Of a DNA stretch of 64,000 nucleotides, positions 1 through 11,011 are shown piece by piece. The notes beneath the pieces are model-generated. The model was not told where the DNA came from, did not search any database, and saw only the letters and a list, made by a program, of their open reading frames with translations. Every line of letters starts with the position of its first letter. Position 1 is the first letter of the stretch. Origin of the DNA: Anas platyrhynchos (lineage: Eukaryota; Chordata; Aves; Anseriformes; Anatidae); the NCBI RefSeq assembly GCF_047663525.1, contig NC_092617.1, positions 3,848,501 through 3,912,500 on the forward strand, written 5' to 3'. Made by a program: the position numbers and the translations under genes.

Positions 1-399
1 CCTCAAGCCCCCGGTGTCCCCATCAGGAGCTGCCTCGTCTGCAGGCAGAGCTGCAGCACAGGAGGGTCTGCTGAGTGTCCGTCTGTCCCTCCCTGGCCTT
101 GCCTCCCCTGGCAGCAGCACGCTGGCATTCCTCCTGGCTTCTCCAGGTGGCCGTGCTGCTGCTGGTCTTGTTCCCAGGCTGGCTGGGGATGAGGGTTTCA
201 GAGGCACTGGTGTGCCCTCGGGGTGTTTGGGGAAAGGCGAGTACAGGGATAGGGTGAGAGTTCTGGAGATGTGGACTTTGAGCCTGGATTCCTCTGCTTT
301 CAGCAGTGTTCAGGTTCTTTTCAAATGAACAACTGAATACAACTTTCTTGAAGCTCTTATAGGGCAGCTGAGAAGAGCAGTGATGGAGAGTGGCTGTCG
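1..399. other. No recognisable gene
   Basis: Open frames occur on both strands here, but none shows a domain, signal peptide or similarity to other parts of the window. I see nothing I can name before the OR upstream block that starts near position 400. Confidence 0.4.
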
Positions 400-933
400 T
401 CTCTGACACTCTGTGCTGAAGGGACAGTCTCTTTCCTCTGGGGATCCACAAGGTTTCACTTGGAGTCCAGCAGAATGCCCAGGATTTATGCCTTAGAAAC
501 AGTTCTCTGGTGTGGTGGGGCAGCAAGAACCAAATCCACAAAACAAATAATTACATACCTAAATCTCCACACCTCTGCTCTGCAGTTGGGTGAACTAGGA
601 GCAAAACTAGGGAAATCTCTTTGATATCAGCAGTAACCTTAATCTGAGACTACCCCATGTTCCTACCATGTTACTACCATGTAACTACCATGCTACTCCC
701 TCTGGCTGTAGTGCAGGACTGATTCTTCCATTGCCCACAGAGGAGTCCCCTGCTCCCAGAGGCACTCTCAGGCAGAATCAATGAAAGAGAGCTTCAAAAT
801 ATCTGCCTGGAAATGGGCAATCTTTTGGTGATTTTAAATGATAAAATTTGAAGTGTTTTCCTCTGATATGTCTGTGGTACATTATCACTGCCTTTGTCTT
901 CCTTGTACAGGACCTCATGAGCAGAAATAACAG
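400..933 (+). promoter_or_regulatory. 5' flank of first OR gene with splice acceptor
   Basis: The stretch around 440-780 resembles 19900-20200 upstream of the OR pseudogene at 20330, so it is part of a duplicated OR upstream block. A pyrimidine-rich tract ending in AG at 909-910 precedes the ATG at 934 by 23 bases. This fits the usual vertebrate OR layout, with a non-coding 5' exon spliced to an intron-less coding exon. No TATA box or upstream exon could be fixed by eye. Confidence 0.5.
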
Positions 934-1869
934 ATGTCCAACGCCAGCTCCATCACGGAGTTCCTCCTGCTGGCATTCGCAGACACACGTGAGCTGCAGC
1001 TCCTGCACTTCGCGCTCTTCCTGGGCATCTACCTGGCTGCCCTCCTGGGCAACGGCCTCATCCTCAGCGCCGTAGCCTGCCACCACCGTCTCCACACCCC
1101 CATGTACTTCTTCCTCCTCAACCTCGCCCTCCTCGACCTGGGCTGCATCTCCACCACTCTGCCCAAAGCCATGGCCAATGCCCTCTGGGACACCAGGGCC
1201 ATCTCCTATCAAAGCTGTGCTGCCCAACTCTTTCTCTTTTCTTTCTTGTTTGGAGCAGAGTATTCCCTTCTCACCGTCATGGCCTACGACCGCTACGTTG
1301 CCATCTGCAAGCCCCTGCACTACGGGAGCCTCCTGGGCAGCAGAGCTTGTGCCCAGATGGCAGCAGCTGCCTGGGGCAGTGGCTTTCTCAATGCTGTCCT
1401 GCAGACTACCACTACATTTTCCCTGCCCCTCTGTCGAGGCAATGTTGTGGACCAGTTCTTCTGTGAAATCCCCCGCATCCTCAAGCTCTCCTGCTCAGAT
1501 GCCTACCTCAGGGAAGTTGGGGCTCTTGTGTTTAGTGTATTTTTAGGCTGTGCTTGTTTTGTTTTCATTGTGTTGTCCTATGTGCAGATCTTCAGGGCAG
1601 TGCTGAGGATGCCCTCTTCTCATGGCCGGCACAAAGCCTTTTCCACGTGCCTCCCTCACTTGGCTGTCGTCTCCCTTTTTGTCAGCACTGCCATGTTTAC
1701 CTACCTGAAGACCAACTCGATCTCTTCCCCATTCCTGGACCTGGTGGTGTCATTTCTCTACTCAGTGGTGCCTCCAGCAGTGAACCCCCTCATCTACAGC
1801 ATGAGGAACCAGGAACTGAAAAATGCATTAAGGAAATTACTTTCCCACGTAGTATTTGAGCACAAATAA
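934..1869 (+). CDS. Olfactory receptor, gamma-c / OR14-like, intact
   Basis: This is a 311-residue seven-transmembrane odorant receptor, expected in the cilia of olfactory neurons and coupled to G-olf. Visible marks are N-glycosylation site NAS at residues 3-5, GN of TM1 at 39-40, LHTPMYFFL at 53-61, MAYDRYVAIC at the TM3/loop-2 boundary at 116-125, SY of TM5 at 215-216, KAFSTCLPHL of TM6 at 234-243 and PAVNPLIY of TM7 at 281-288. Cysteines 95 and 177/187 are placed for the extracellular-loop disulfide. Length is normal and the frame is unbroken. The ATG lies 23 bases after a splice acceptor. In birds this clade has expanded into many near-identical genes, and the copies in this window agree with that. 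The ligand cannot be predicted. Position within the OR14-like group is from memory of the family. Confidence 0.95.
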   Translation: MSNASSITEFLLLAFADTRELQLLHFALFLGIYLAALLGNGLILSAVACHHRLHTPMYFFLLNLALLDLGCISTTLPKAMANALWDTRAISYQSCAAQLFLFSFLFGAEYSLLTVMAYDRYVAICKPLHYGSLLGSRACAQMAAAAWGSGFLNAVLQTTTTFSLPLCRGNVVDQFFCEIPRILKLSCSDAYLREVGALVFSVFLGCACFVFIVLSYVQIFRAVLRMPSSHGRHKAFSTCLPHLAVVSLFVSTAMFTYLKTNSISSPFLDLVVSFLYSVVPPAVNPLIYSMRNQELKNALRKLLSHVVFEHK

Positions 1870-2180
1870 TATGCTCAGCATCTTAACAGTACTGAGCAAA
1901 TTTGTCACAAAACACTTTATGAAATTGTTTATTCTTTTTTTTTTTTTAATATGTGATAATATTATTTTGATTTAAGGAAATTTCTTCTCATCCTTCTATG
2001 TGTTGATATTTATTTTGACCCACTCATGTAGGTTACTTTTAACAATCTTCCTGTGTAGATTAAGGCAATAAAGAAGCCATGAGATATTCACAGCTCTCCG
2101 ATCCCATCTCACTCTCCTAATGGCGAAGGGGCTCAGGGCCAAAAGGCCTGCTGTCACATTTAGGAACAGCTTTGGTGGCC
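1870..2180 (+). other. 3' flank of first OR, poly(A) signal
   Basis: AT-rich 3' untranslated DNA with a T-run near 1934-1947. An AATAAA hexamer at 2067-2072, about 200 bases after the stop, is a plausible polyadenylation signal. A similar AATAAA follows the OR pseudogene at 31498 (32693-32698). Confidence 0.5.
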
Positions 2181-3120
2181 CTTGGGGTTCCCATCACTAC
2201 TAAGTGGGGCAATCTGGAGCTTCACGGAACAGAATCTGGAGCTGCTCTGTGGTCAGGCCAGGCCCCTTGTGCTGGCCTGGGGAGTGGGGCTGGCCCTGCG
2301 GGTCACAGGCACTGTGTTCTGGGGATCTCCCAGGCAAGAGAGCAGGGCTCCTGCAGCTTCACGGACCTCCATTTCCTGAGCTGGTCCCAGTGCGAGGGCT
2401 GTGGTGGTCGTGCCCAGAGCCCTGCAGCATCCTGCGGTGGGCACTGCCCTGGGGCCAGCACAGCCTGGGCTGCTGGACTGGGGAGAGGGCAGGGAGGTGG
2501 GGAGAGGTGGGCAGGGGCTGGGCTGGGCTGGGCAGTGCCCGGCAGAGGGCAACAGCTGCGTCAGGGAGCGGTGGCAGCATGCAGGGGAGGGCTCCCAGCA
2601 GGGCTTGGTGCTGCAGAGCCAGGGCTGCATGAAGGGAGCCCAGAGCTGCAGGGGCAGGGGAGAGGAGGCCACTCTGGGCCCTTGCTGGCCTGGGCAGAGT
2701 AGGACGGGGGCCCAGGGCATTCGTCCCCTCCCCGTAGCCTGCCAGCACATCTGCTGAGGGCCAGGGCGGCTGCTGCAGGGGCAGGGAGCTCAGCACGGCC
2801 CTTGCAGCCCCCTGCCCTGGGCCTGCCTCTGCCCTTGGGCTCGGCCCCGGCCTTGGCTCTGCTGGCAGGAGCGCTCTTGCCATGCGCTTCCTGGCCTCCC
2901 CTCACCTGTGCACAGCTGCTGCCCACTCTGGCTGCTGCCACAAACGTGTCCTCACTAGCAGCACCACCCCTTGGGCTGCTTCTGCTGGCCTCCCCCACCC
3001 AACTGCCTTGACTCCTTGTCTCTGCTGGGCCCCACCTTCCACACTCAGATGCGTCCCTTGGCTGTCAGCTCCCTTTCTCCTGCCCTGTGGGAATACCAAG
3101 CTGGAGTGGACAGGTTACCT
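2180..3120 (+). repeat. GC-rich duplicated block D, copy 1
   Basis: By eye this closely matches 33230-34170 on the same strand. A partial inverted copy lies at 58390-59020. The block is GC-rich with runs of GGGCTGGGCTGG type, so it holds long open frames in several phases. None has a recognisable domain and the frames differ between copies, so I do not call genes in it. Copies 1 and 2 both lie downstream of plus-strand ORs, so the block belongs to the OR-bearing duplication unit. Confidence 0.7.
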
Positions 3121-4440
3121 TTAGATGTGCTGGTGCTTGTGTAATTCACATTGGTGACGGCACAAGTGCCGGTTCCTTCACCAGTGATGCATATCCTTCT
3201 TCATGCTAGGCCAAACTCAACGTCTTTCTCACTTCTTTTTCTCATGGATGAACTGGATTAGGTCTCCTTGATTATTCTGAGGCACAATGCAATGCTTTTT
3301 GCCTTCTGCTACTCCAGCACAATATGTGTGACCTTCCCTTACTCTGCACATTGACCTGCATAGTCATTCCATATTCGTTGCTTTCAAATCCTTAGTTGGA
3401 TGGGGGCCATTTCCGTTCAGGTGGGGCAAGCTGATGTGTTCTGCCTCAGCCATTTGAAGCATGCTATACTTGAGTTTATAAGCCTGAATTTGCTAAAGAT
3501 GACCCAGGAAAGTAAACAGATGTTCCTGTGTCTAGTAGGAATAAGGGAGAGTATCTCAGCTTTCCAATGGCTATTTCAAATCCAGGACAGTCCCAGGAAC
3601 CCACTGAAGAAGAGCTTTGTCTTTGAAGGGGTGTTCCTGTGCTGGGCTGGACTGCAGTTACAGGAACAAAGTCCACTGCTGGCAGTGGAGGTGCCCTGGG
3701 AACTCCACCTGGCTCCACCTGATTTTCCCAAAGGGCTCTGGCCTCCTGCAGGTCTTTTCTGACATCTGCCAGTGCAGGGAAGTGCCTCAAACACAACGGG
3801 GCCACTGGAGGTTTTCCCTGGTTGCTTACGGTCAGACAGGTTAATGTCCCCTTTCCCAGCTGCCTGTCTGGACCTTTGCATTTCCCATGGTTCTCCTGGT
3901 TTGCCCTCTCTTTTCTCTTTAATCATTCAGACCACTCTCACCAACCCAGTTGCTGCTTGGAGTTTCAGTGAATTCAAGCTCGCCCATCTCTTAGCATCTT
4001 GACTAATGATTTCCTTAGAAAGAACTCATCATTTCTCATTGAATTTTTATGATATGGATTAATATTAACACAATTACTTAAAATTTCCTATTAGTCCGTG
4101 TAAAATATATCACGCACAGTCATCCTTTTGGGAACGTAAACATCACTGGAGGCAACAAAATAAAGAACTTGAACTTTTTTTTTTTTTTTTTTTTTTTTTT
4201 TGGAAAATTGCAGCATGATTTCCTGTTGTTTGTTTTGAAATAGGAAAAAACCTGCTCTTCCAACACAAGCAGGGCTTCAAAGGAGAAACCCTAGACCAAT
4301 ATAACCAGGAGAATGATGCTCTAAACTGAAACACAACAAAATTCAGCCTTTAAAATGAGGAAAGATTTTTATTAGATGCTCTTTGAAATCTTCCCCCTTA
4401 ACTAGAAAATGAAATCTCTACAATTAGCTGAACAAGTCTT
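3121..4440 (+). repeat. Duplicated block E, copy 1
   Basis: Matches 24900-26500 in inverted orientation. For example, the stretch near 4120-4160 reappears as its complement near 25080-25130. No coding potential is recognised. The block ends in the poly-T tract and leads into block F. Confidence 0.65.
4175..4201 (+). repeat. Poly(T) tract
   Basis: An uninterrupted run of about 27 T. The inverted copy at 25050-25066 has a shorter A-run at the same place, so the homopolymer has changed length since duplication. Confidence 0.9.
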
Positions 4441-4736
4441 GAAGACTTGAAGAAAATGGTGGGAGATATATGGCTCCTTAGGAGTTTCTGTGTTTTAATG
4501 TGTTCCATGGTGTATTTTGGTGCTGAGGCTATGAAGTTCAGGTACTGAGAAGAGAACGATGCAACTGCTAGAGAAAGTAAAGTCAGAAGGACAAGTTGAA
4601 GTGACTTGGAGTATTAATGGTCCCCACTGAGGGCTTTTACCAACAAAGCCTCCCCAGGAACTTATTAGGGCAGATAGTTGGAGGCTGTGACTACAGACAG
4701 GCAAATCACTGTGCTGCGAAAAGTTTTGGTTTGCTT
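4440..4736 (+). repeat. Duplicated block F, copy 1, left part
   Basis: First part of a block also present at 17580-18500, 36500-37500 and, inverted, 24080-24900. It is split by the CR1 insertion at 4741-7443 and resumes at 7448. Non-coding as far as I can see. Confidence 0.7.
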
Positions 4737-7447
4737 TGATCATAGAATCATAGAATCATAGAATATCCTGAGTTGGAAGGGACCCTTAAGGATCATCAAG
4801 TCCAACTCTTGACACCGCACAGGTCTACCCAAGTTCAGACCATGTGACTAAGTGCACAGTCCAATCTCTTCTTAAATTCAGTCAGGCTCGGTGCAGTGAC
4901 CACTTCCCTGGGGAGCCTGTTCCAGTGCGCAACCACTCTCTCTGTGAAGAACCCCTTCCTGATGTCCAGCCTAAACTTCCCCTGCCTCAGCTTAACTCCG
5001 TTCCCGCGGGTCCTGTCGCTGGTGTTAATGGAGAAAAAGTCTCCTGCCTCTCGACACCCCCTTACGAGGAAGTTGTAGACTGCGATGAGGTCTCCCCTCA
5101 GCCTCCTCTTCTCCAGGCTGAACAGGCCCAGTGCCCTCAGCCGTTCCTCGTACGTCTTCCCCTCCAGGCCTTTCACCATCTTCGTAGCCCTCCTCTGGAC
5201 ACTCTCCAACAGTTTCATGTCCTTTTTATACTGTGGTGCCCAGAACTGCACACAGTACTCGAGGTGAAGCCGCACCAGCGCAGAGTAGAGCGGGACAATC
5301 ACCTCCCTCGACCTACTAGCGATGCCGTGCTTGATGCACCCCAGGACACGGTTGGCCCTCCTGGCTGCCAGGGCACACTGCCGGCTCATATTCAACTTGC
5401 TGTCTACCACCACCCCCAGATCCCTCTCTTCTAGGCTGCTCTCCAGTGTCTCATCGCCCAGTCTGTACGTGCAGCCAGGGTTTCCCCGTCCCAGGTGCAG
5501 GACCCGGCACTTGCTCTTATTGAACTTCATGCGGTTGGTGATCGCCCAGCTCTCCAACCTATCCAGATCCCTCTGCAAGGCCTTTACACCCTCAACAGAG
5601 TCCACAACTCCTCCAAGTTTGGTGTCATCAGCAAACTTGCTCAAAATACCTTCTATTCCTACATCCAGATCGTTTATAAAAATATTGAAAAGTACCGGCC
5701 CTAAAATGGAGCCTTGAGGGACCCCACTGGTGACCACCCGCCAGCCTGACGCAGCCCCATTTACCATAACCCTTTGGGCCCTGCCCGTTAGCCAATTGCT
5801 CACCCATCGTATGATGTTTTTATTTAGCTGTATGGTGGACATTTTGTCCAGTAGGATCCTATGGGAAACCGTGTCAAAAGCCTTGCTGAAGTCCAAAAAA
5901 ATCACATCAGCTGGTTTCCCTTGGTCCACCATACGGGTGATCTTATCATAAAAGGAAATCAGGTTAGTTAGGCAGGACCTACCCTTCACAAACCCATGCT
6001 GGCTGGGACCAATGACTGCATTGTCCCCCAGGTGCGCCTCAATACGTTCGAGAACCATCTTCTCCATGATTTTACCAGGCACTGACGTGAGACTGACAGG
6101 CCTGTAATTGCTAGGGTCTTCTTTCTGACCCTTCTTGAAAATTGGCACAACATTTGCCAGCTTCCAGTCTACTGGGACCTCTCCAGACTCCCAGGATCGT
6201 TGAAAAATAATTGAGAGAGGTTCCGCGATGACGTCCGCCAGCTCTTTCAGCACCCGGGGATGAATCCCATCCGGACCCATGGACTTGTAGGGATCCAGGT
6301 GGAGTAGCAGATCCCGCACACGTTCAGGGTCGGTTGGGAGTTTGTCATCCCCACCGTCCCGGTCCTCCAGCTCGGGGCACCCTGGGTCCCGAAGCCCATC
6401 ATCGGCATTGAAGACAGAGGCAAAGAAGGTGTTAAGCGTCTCTGCTTTGCCTATGTCATCGTCTGTGAGAAGACCTTCCCTGTCAAGGAGCGGCCCTATG
6501 TATTCTTTAGTTCTCCTTTTTCCATTCACATATCTAAAAAAACCCTTTTTATTTTCTCTCACAGACACAGCAAGCTTCAACTCTAGGTGTGCTTTAGCCA
6601 CACGAATTTTCTTCCTACAGACACGAACAGCATCCCTGTATTCTTTCCATGTCACCTGGCCCTCCTTCCAGTAGCGAAACACTCTCTGTTTCCGCCTAAT
6701 CTCCATTAGAATGTTCCTGGTCAGCCACGCCGGCCTCCTGCCACGCCTGCCTGACTTGCGATATTTAGGAATTGCCTGATCTTGTGCTTCTAGGAGGCAT
6801 CGCTTAAAGAGTGACCAGCACTGGTGGACATCAAGGCCTTCAAGAGCAGCTTCCCAGGGGACCTTGCTGATTAGTTCCCCGAGCAGCCTGAAGTCCGCCT
6901 TCCCCATATCTAGGGATGAGGTTTTGGTGGCACTTTTCCTTCTGTCACCGTAAATTTTGAACTCAACCACTTCATGGTCACTATGACCGAGGCGGCCACC
7001 AATCACCACATCTCCCACCAGACCCTCTCTGTTTTCTAGCAACAGGTCTAGGAGGGCACCTTTCCTAGTTGGCTCCGTTAGCACCTGGACCAAGAAGTTA
7101 TCATCTAGGTGCTTCATGAACCTCCTGGACTTGCTCGTGTCAGCCATGTGGCACTCCCAGTTAACGTCTGGCAAGTTGAAGTCCCCCATAAGGACAAGGG
7201 GAGTTAATCTCGAGGCCTCTCTTAGTTCTGTAAAGAATAATTTATCGGCGCTATCGTCCTGGCCAGGCGGTCTGTAATAGACTCCCACAACGACATCCCC
7301 TTTATTCGTTCGTCCCTTGATCCTTACCCAGAGGCTCTCAACTTTGCCATCGCCGACCTGGAGTTCCACACAGTCCAGCCCCTGCTTCACATACATCGCC
7401 ACCCCACCACCTCGCCTACCCTGCCTGTCCCTCCTGAAGAGCCTGAT
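4737..7447 (-). mobile_element. CR1 LINE, 5'-truncated, with target duplication
   Basis: A CR1 non-LTR retrotransposon in reverse orientation. Its 3' end, at the left, carries three ATTCTATG-type units (4741-4763) and the usual CR1 3' end. The 5' end stops at 7443 inside the endonuclease domain, so ORF1 and the start of ORF2 are missing. The four bases TGAT at 4737-4740 and 7444-7447 look like a target-site duplication, because removing the element restores block F as seen at 17980-18010. The insertion is therefore younger than the F duplication. Loss of the 5' end is the normal outcome of CR1 target-primed reverse transcription. Confidence 0.93.
4835..7443 (-). CDS. CR1 ORF2 (endonuclease-reverse transcriptase), N-terminus missing
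   Basis: About 870 codons without a stop. The frame runs on upstream to 7618, but the first ~58 residues come from flanking block F. Counting from 7618, the endonuclease part includes GDFN at 145-148 and GHSDHE at 211-216. The reverse transcriptase part includes [10 protein letters not shown] near 445-454, [10 protein letters not shown]-like residues near 573-581, [10 protein letters not shown] near 632-641 and the catalytic FADD box at 662-665. A CR1 C-terminal region follows, ending in the CR1 3' end. The RT and downstream coding sequence look undamaged. The start of the endonuclease is missing, so it cannot act alone. It is expected to be silent unless transcribed from outside. Confidence 0.9.
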
Positions 7448-7947
7448 GAAGCAGAAGGGCCAAGGCCTGCCACCAGCTACTGGAGGGGAGATCCTGTACC
7501 CCATGTCTGGCTCCAGGCTTTTGCTGTGGGTATGTGGGATGTGGTGGGCAGTGTGATACCTTGGGAAGAACACCGGTATGACACCTCCCAACCTCTGCAC
7601 AGGGTAGCAAGGAAGCAATGATGGCCCATAGCAATGAGTATAACGTGTCTCCTCTTAATCTCTAGACAAAGGGACAAAAATGTCCAGGCTGTTGGGTCCT
7701 TCCATTCTTGCCACCACCCACCTCTTTTTCCTCTATGCTGTGTCACACTTAGTCCTATGTCCCTGAACTCTACAGACACCCATCTCATTTCATGACCTTG
7801 CTTTCATCCTGGCATTTCCATCATTTCACCAATGTTTCATCAACTCTCACCAATTGTTCCTTGAAACACAAAGCTAGGGTCTGAGCACAGACACTCTTTA
7901 GGTGACCTCGGGTACAACAGCACCATCCGTTCAGGAATATTTCTTCC
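7448..7947 (+). repeat. Duplicated block F, copy 1, right part
   Basis: Continuation of block F after the CR1 insertion. It is similar to 18000-18480 and 36950-37430. Non-coding. Confidence 0.65.
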
Positions 7948-8993
7948 TCCTTCTGACAAGAGCAACCTTCCATGGTGCACTTAGTGGCAGTTTCTTTCTC
8001 TCCTGCTCTTTCCTACTGCCAAGGGAAGCTCCACCAGGGTGGAAACCACTCCTGAAGTAGGCATCCCAACCCAACAGGCTCCTTGCGGCCTCGCAGCCAA
8101 CCAGACACAAGTCACCTCAACAGCAGCTTCCAAGCCAGGGGCCTGCTGCTGGCCTTGCAGCTTCTTGGCTACACACAGCCAAGCCCAAAGCATTCCCGTC
8201 TATCTCCTCTTTGTGGCCCACAGGCTGATCAGATCCATGGCCCCTCACATCCATCTTTGAATGCCATGTGACTGCAGAGCAACCTCATGGTTCCTACCCT
8301 GCCCCATGCGCCTAGCACCTTAAGTGCTTGGGATAAAGGCCAAGCACCTTAAGTGCTTAAGAATAGGGTTAGGAAAAGGGTTGGATGTGAAGAAGTTAAT
8401 GCAAAGGAACCGTGACTTTGGGTGTTAGGCCTTCATGTATGAGATTAGGGACTAGGGCTCACCTTTCTGTGACAGAGATTAATCAAATGAGTAGTGGAAG
8501 GGTTTGGTGTTCGGCTTGTGGTGTCAGGTCTTTGGTTAGGGTATGTAAAAATTTTTTGGTTTAGGATTTTGTTTAGGTTTGCAAGAAATCTAGGGCTAAA
8601 TAGAGTGTGTTAATCGTAGTGTTAAGGGCAGGGATCAGGGTGAAGAAGAGAGTAAGGGTGATGTACTGCAGCTGTGGACTAGTTTTGGCTTCAAGGGATC
8701 TTGTGGTCAAATATTAGAGCAGCGGATTCCTGTCAGGGTGTGGGGTAACATTTAGCTTTATGGATTAACGTTACAGGTTAAAATAGGGCAAGGGCCTCAC
8801 ATGACTGCTTTAAGTCTGCTTTATGGTAGGATCAACATTACCTGAACATTCTTACCTCTGCAAAATCATTAGCTTCTGCTGTCCACGCTCCTGACCCCTC
8901 CCACAAATCTCACATCTCTGTTGGCCAGGCTTCTCCTGACTTCCCCATATCAGTCATCTTCAAGGGGAAGTTTGGAGAACAAGCATGGAGAAG
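7948..8993 (+). repeat. Duplicated block A, copy 1
   Basis: One of about eight copies of a ~1-kb block (18500-19710, 23330-24080 inverted, 28090-29480 inverted, 37500-38670, 43040-44200, 56380-57440, 63655-64000). This copy is shortened in its middle, where the GGCTAGACACAGCC-type stretch jumps to the TGATCAGATC stretch near 8210-8240. It ends at the ERV1 LTR. In several other copies, but not this one, a frame of 120-230 codons stays open. See the finding on block A. Confidence 0.75.
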
Positions 8994-9372
8994 TGTTGCA
9001 GGAAGCACGGCCGAAAGCACGACAGACACCAGTAGAGTCAGATCATGCTCCATTTTATTGCCCGAATAGCCTAACTTTTATAGAGAACTTAACAGGGGTG
9101 GACAGTGTTTCACACAAGGTTATTGGTCAAAAGCACTCAGACAAACAACTATAAGAAAACAACCCCACCTGCAAGAAAACAACCCCTTGTGTTTAGCAGT
9201 CACATAGACCTTGTCCTTGAAGCCAGCTACTGGTAACAATATTTTTCTGAATTCCTCAATTGGGCGATGTGGGAACACTGTCATGGGAACTTCTCATAGT
9301 TGCCCTGGTAGCTTGGTTTGCTCAGCTACAGCAAGCCATGGGATTTTTGCTGTTTCAAGAAATCCCTCAACA
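8994..9372 (-). repeat. ERV1 3' LTR
   Basis: A 379-bp LTR with TG...CA ends. On the minus strand a TATAAAAG box (9082-9075) is followed by an AATAAA signal near 9060-9054, giving a compact U3-R-U5 arrangement. A 248-bp fragment of the same LTR family lies at 16325-16572. Confidence 0.93.
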
Positions 9373-9390
9373 ATTCCCCCTTCTTCTTTT
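9373..9390 (-). other. ERV1 polypurine tract
   Basis: Read on the minus strand, an A/G run ending in GGGGGAAT directly abuts the 3' LTR. This is the expected plus-strand primer site. ERV2 has a very similar tract at 52448-52463. Confidence 0.85.
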
Positions 9391-9460
9391 GAGCAAACCA
9401 AGCCCAACACAGCAGTTTTACAAGTAACTCCTTAGCTATACTTACAACACACAACGATGA

Positions 9461-10990
9461 TTACCACCACCATAAACAAATCCTTAATCCCCTTGTGACT
9501 AAACCCAGCAACCATCTACACCTTGTTTCAAACAAGTCAGTGAACCATTGATTGAAAGGATTGATACCATATTGAATCTTTCTCATATGCTCTTTCAGGA
9601 AAGTAATGGATTTGTGAATTGACTCATTATGATCAGAAAGGTTTAAACAGTACATTCCCTTAAAGTCCTCACACCCATTCCTTTGAGCCAAAAGCAAGAT
9701 GTCAATAGCAGCTTGATCCTGTAAAAGCAGATGTCGCAGACTATTTTGACCTGGTAACATCTCCTCAAGTATCTCTGTCGTGGCATAGGCTTGCCTCTCG
9801 GCCCAGCATTCCAATTTTTCTAAGTTGTTACGTGCGGCCGCAGATGCCACTCCAGGCACTGAACTTGCTAATGCCGCTCTAGCTGCAACCCCACACAATT
9901 CAACATTATCATTGCAATCCGATGCAAGCAATGCCCATTTATGTCTGGTGATCTCACGCAACTGTAACAAGCTAGGAGCAAATACAATGAGTTTATCTAA
10001 GTAACATGGACATCTGATAGCATTTGCAGGGATACCATGCCAGGCCCCATCCCCACAAATCAGAAGCACATCAGGAGGCAAGGCCAAAGCTGTACAATTG
10101 TTCCAAACACTGTAGTTGTTACCCCTTGTCTCCATGCTATAAACTCCTAAACCCTGCTTAGCAGCGTCATTGTAATCACAGGTGTTATTTGTGTTTTTGT
10201 ACCGGTATGGCCCTTTCCCAGTTCCTGTAGCAGGATTCATCTGATAGCCACGGCTACGTTCACATTTGTAGCCACCTTTCAGGTTGATACAGATTTGACT
10301 ACAGATACCAGGGTTTTGACATTCATCAATTCCACAGTTTCTCTTTTCTACAAAGTCAAACCCAGCTGGACAGTCACATTCATTTATGTTGCATTCCTTC
10401 AGGGGCTCATCACCCCAGTCCTTGCAGTCTCTCTGCTGGTTACACACTTTATTGGTATCTATGCATTCTCCACTTCTGCACTTGAATTTGCCAGGTCCAG
10501 AGCACTGAATAACATTGTTACAGTTTGCTTCATCAGTGCCATCCAGACCGTCTCTCACACCACTGCACTGCCTTCTTCCGTGGACACAGTTCCCATCTAC
10601 ACATCTGAACTGGTCTGGCCTGCAGGTCTGAGAAGGGCAGTTAATTTCATCACTTCCATCCTTGCAATCAGGATCTCTGTTACAGTCTTTTTCACCATCA
10701 CATTTCCAGGACACCAGGATACACTGGGTTGACTGAGGACCACAGCTGATTTCATTTACCTGGCATGTTCTCATATAACACAGATCAGCAATCTCATCAG
10801 ACCCATTTTCACAGTCCGGATCCCCCTCACACTGCCATCTGTTTGGCACACACTGACCACTGTTGCACACAAAGTCAGATTCAGCACACGTCTTCTTCAC
10901 ACAAGCACTCTCATCACTGCCATCTGAGCAGTCTTCACATTTTGCTCTAGCACTGTCAGCAGCAGTGCACAGGCAGGTGAGGGCGAGCAA
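9461..10990 (-). CDS. VLDLR ectodomain fused to retroviral Env (intron-less)
   Basis: A 509-codon frame without stops. It stays open upstream to about 11011; the first codon counted here is TTG, and no in-frame ATG was found. Residues 1-16 resemble the end of a signal peptide. VLDLR-like parts are an LDLR class A (LA) repeat remnant at 18-33, a complete LA at 35-71, a hybrid LA at 76-118 that joins the start of one repeat to the end of another, LA at 123-157, LA at 163-200, a shortened EGF module at 203-219 and an EGF module at 224-256. The junction lies near 257-280. Residues 280-352 match the end of the ERV2 surface subunit (ALPPxV and LICG). Residues 360-470 match its transmembrane-subunit ectodomain (LAQRNGC near 434-440, MYCLNLSD near 446-453). 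Several VLDLR exons run together without introns, so the source was spliced mRNA. Three cysteines of the receptor modules are lost and one module has an extra one. The frame ends in WWW before any membrane span. A hydrophobic stretch in another frame lies just downstream, so the product is predicted secreted. Expression is unknown. Confidence 0.85.
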   Translation of the reverse strand: MLALTCLCTAADSARAKCEDCSDGSDESACVKKTCAESDFVCNSGQCVPNRWQCEGDPDCENGSDEIADLCYMRTCQVNEISCGPQSTQCILVSWKCDGEKDCNRDPDCKDGSDEINCPSQTCRPDQFRCVDGNCVHGRRQCSGVRDGLDGTDEANCNNVIQCSGPGKFKCRSGECIDTNKVCNQQRDCKDWGDEPLKECNINECDCPAGFDFVEKRNCGIDECQNPGICSQICINLKGGYKCERSRGYQMNPATGTGKGPYRYKNTNNTCDYNDAAKQGLGVYSMETRGNNYSVWNNCTALALPPDVLLICGDGAWHGIPANAIRCPCYLDKLIVFAPSLLQLREITRHKWALLASDCNDNVELCGVAARAALASSVPGVASAAARNNLEKLECWAERQAYATTEILEEMLPGQNSLRHLLLQDQAAIDILLLAQRNGCEDFKGMYCLNLSDHNESIHKSITFLKEHMRKIQYGINPFNQWFTDLFETRCRWLLGLVTRGLRICLWWW

Positions 10991-11011
10991 CAGGCAGAGC
11001 GCCCTGCACCT

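Noticed and set aside
778-1320. Long reverse-strand frame over the first OR, with similar ones at 31486-31776, 39977-40285, 53874-54137 and 60775-61098
   Set aside because: They repeat at the same place opposite every OR copy, because the OR codons there avoid antisense stops. They have no domain and are shadows of the OR genes.
4844-5434. 196-codon plus-strand frame
   Set aside because: Antisense of the CR1 ORF2. The same is true of smaller frames at 5322-5717, 6342-6674 and 15538-15870.
8320-8600. Several GGGTTAGG-like motifs, also near 23330-23560 and 27340-27560, suggesting telomere repeats
   Set aside because: The motifs are scattered singletons within block A and not a (TTAGGG)n array.
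9461-10990. Reading the LA-repeat frame as an ordinary host VLDLR or Tva-like gene
   Set aside because: There are no introns, the frame runs directly into Env sequence, and LTRs, primer-binding site and purine tract flank it.
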